Assembly: GCF_004765815.2 (NCBI RefSeq)
Contig: NZ_SBIS02000007.1
Location: 372,001-436,000, forward strand
Source of the DNA: Halorussus salinus
Lineage (GTDB): Archaea; Halobacteriota; Halobacteria; Halobacteriales; Haladaptataceae
Direction of reading: 5' to 3'
Length of the DNA: 64,000 nt
Below the pieces are notes generated by a model. The model had not been told where the DNA came from. It saw nothing but the letters and a program-made list of their open reading frames with translations, and did no database searches. Within the stretch, counting starts at the first letter, position 1. Every line of letters starts with the position of its first letter. Position numbers and translations under genes: made by a program. This document shows, in pieces, positions 63,162-64,000 of this stretch.

Positions 63162-64000
63162 TTAACTCTCGCTCGTCGCTCGCAACTCCTCGACGGTCTC
63201 GCGGACCGACTCGCAAACGCGCACCGCGAACCGCGCTTTCGCCTGCCCGGTTCGCTGGCGCTGGAGGTGGAGCGACTTCAGGTACGAGACCGCGTTTACG
63301 AGTCGGAAGCACTCGCTCCGACGGTCGGAGCCGGTGGGGAGCGGTCGGACCGACTCGTAGCCTGCGTTGAAGGCGGCGAATTCGTCGCCCTCTCGGGTGA
63401 CACCGGACCTGCCGAGGAGTGGCATCGCGGTCCGCCAGTAGTCGTACTCGGCGGGCGCGACCAATGCGTGTTCCCAGTCTACGACGCAGGTTGGGTCGCT
63501 GTCGGCGACCGCGACGTGCGCCGGGAGGTAGTTGCCGTGGGCCAGCACGGGGTCGTCGGACCCCGCCAGCAGGTCGGGGCGTGCTTCGAGGAAGGTTCGG
63601 GCCTCCTCGGCCACCTCGGCGTACCCGAAGTCGGCGAGGTAGTCGCGCAGGTCCGCGAGGAAGTCGAGCGTCGTCTCGGTCCACGAGTCTCGGGTCTCGA
63701 CTGCGAGCGGTCCGGTCTCACCGCCCGTGGCGCGCGGGAAGCCGGTCTCCTCGAACGCGCCAGCGGTCTGGTCGTGGAGCGTCGCCAGTCCCGCCCCGAG
63801 CGTCCGCGCCCGAGAGGCGTCGAGCGTCGGCTCCTCGTCGGGCAGTCCGTCGCACCACTCGGCGACGAACCAGTCGTCGCCCGCGCCGAGTATCTCGGGG
63901 ACGGGGACCCCGGTCTCCCGGCCGACGAACTCCATCACGCGAGCCTCGGTCGCGGGGTCGGCGCGCGCTCCTCGGGCCACTTTGCAGACCGCGCGGGTGC
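63162..64000 (-). CDS. Aminoglycoside phosphotransferase-family kinase, 5' end cut by window edge
   Basis: About 279 residues are visible; the reading frame continues past the right edge through TRAVCKVARG. The catalytic loop reads LAHGNYLPAHVAV (Asp of the usual HGDxxxxN replaced by Asn), and the metal site CVVDWEHAL is kept. The family phosphorylates small molecules. The HGN change may reduce activity. It starts beyond position 64000; the GTG at 63980 is not accepted as start because the frame is open and family-like before it. Confidence 0.85.
   Translation of the reverse strand, partial: TRAVCKVARGARADPATEARVMEFVGRETGVPVPEILGAGDDWFVAEWCDGLPDEEPTLDASRARTLGAGLATLHDQTAGAFEETGFPRATGGETGPLAVETRDSWTETTLDFLADLRDYLADFGYAEVAEEARTFLEARPDLLAGSDDPVLAHGNYLPAHVAVADSDPTCVVDWEHALVAPAEYDYWRTAMPLLGRSGVTREGDEFAAFNAGYESVRPLPTGSDRRSECFRLVNAVSYLKSLHLQRQRTGQAKARFAVRVCESVRETVEELRATSES

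Overview
The window is chromosomal DNA of a haloarchaeon (class Halobacteria). The reasoning is: GC-rich coding sequence with strongly acidic predicted proteins; archaeal information-processing genes (TBP, RfcC-type clamp-loader subunit, eIF1A, RIO1, a Dim2-type KH protein, thermosome, L40e, Tsr3); TAT signal peptides on most secreted proteins; a PGF-CTERM surface anchor; and TATA boxes about 25-35 nt before start codons, as in leaderless transcripts. I cannot fix the genus from sequence alone. Both edges cut genes: a TAT-exported protein on the left and an aminoglycoside-phosphotransferase-like gene on the right.

Layout. 0-5.6 kb: TATA-binding protein, a Trm-G10-type tRNA methyltransferase, a hotdog thioesterase, a receiver-GAF / DUF7504-like signalling pair, and an RFC small-subunit paralogue. 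5.8-11.9 kb: surface and secreted proteins (Thr/Glu-repeat protein, PKD-like protein, PGF-CTERM nucleotidase) around RNase Z. 12-20.3 kb: translation and RNA genes (DUF460, TyrRS, eIF1A, RIO1, TrpRS, KH protein). 20.25-21.5 kb: an AT-rich islet with a TAT-exported protein carrying ten cysteines in its last 44 residues, divergent from a small two-TM protein, directly before the thermosome gene. 23.5-30.4 kb: HTH-10 regulator, Lrp and glutamine synthetase (divergent), and a Trm1-YihY-PAP2 run. 30.5-31.5 kb: two small secreted peptides sharing a 5'-UTR hairpin and signal peptide but with unrelated repetitive mature parts. 31.9-41 kb: HisH, a PhnD-PhnC-PhnE importer, a large lipoprotein, a MITE-like element, HPP protein, acyl-CoA dehydrogenase. 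41-53.7 kb: Tsr3, L40e, a beta-helix protein, MazG, MBL hydrolase, family-4 uracil-DNA glycosylase, a PQQ-propeller/pseudokinase membrane protein, a cupredoxin, an XPD/DinG-like helicase and a DUF3800-like protein. 53.8-64 kb: small haloarchaeal families, PHP phosphoesterase, zinc-type ferredoxin, cupin, aldo/keto reductase, ferredoxin-reductase-like flavoprotein and a MOSC protein.

Most of the window is core housekeeping. The less ordinary material is in small islands: the Cys-rich cassette (20.3-21.3 kb), the paired leader peptides (30.5-31.5 kb), two families of structured intergenic repeats (23.2/57.4 kb and 40.8/45.2 kb), and a 108-bp element with 15-bp terminal inverted repeats and 3-bp flanking duplications (37.85 kb). 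No tRNA, rRNA, CRISPR array or intact transposase was seen. DUF numbers are given from memory of the families and could not be checked by search.
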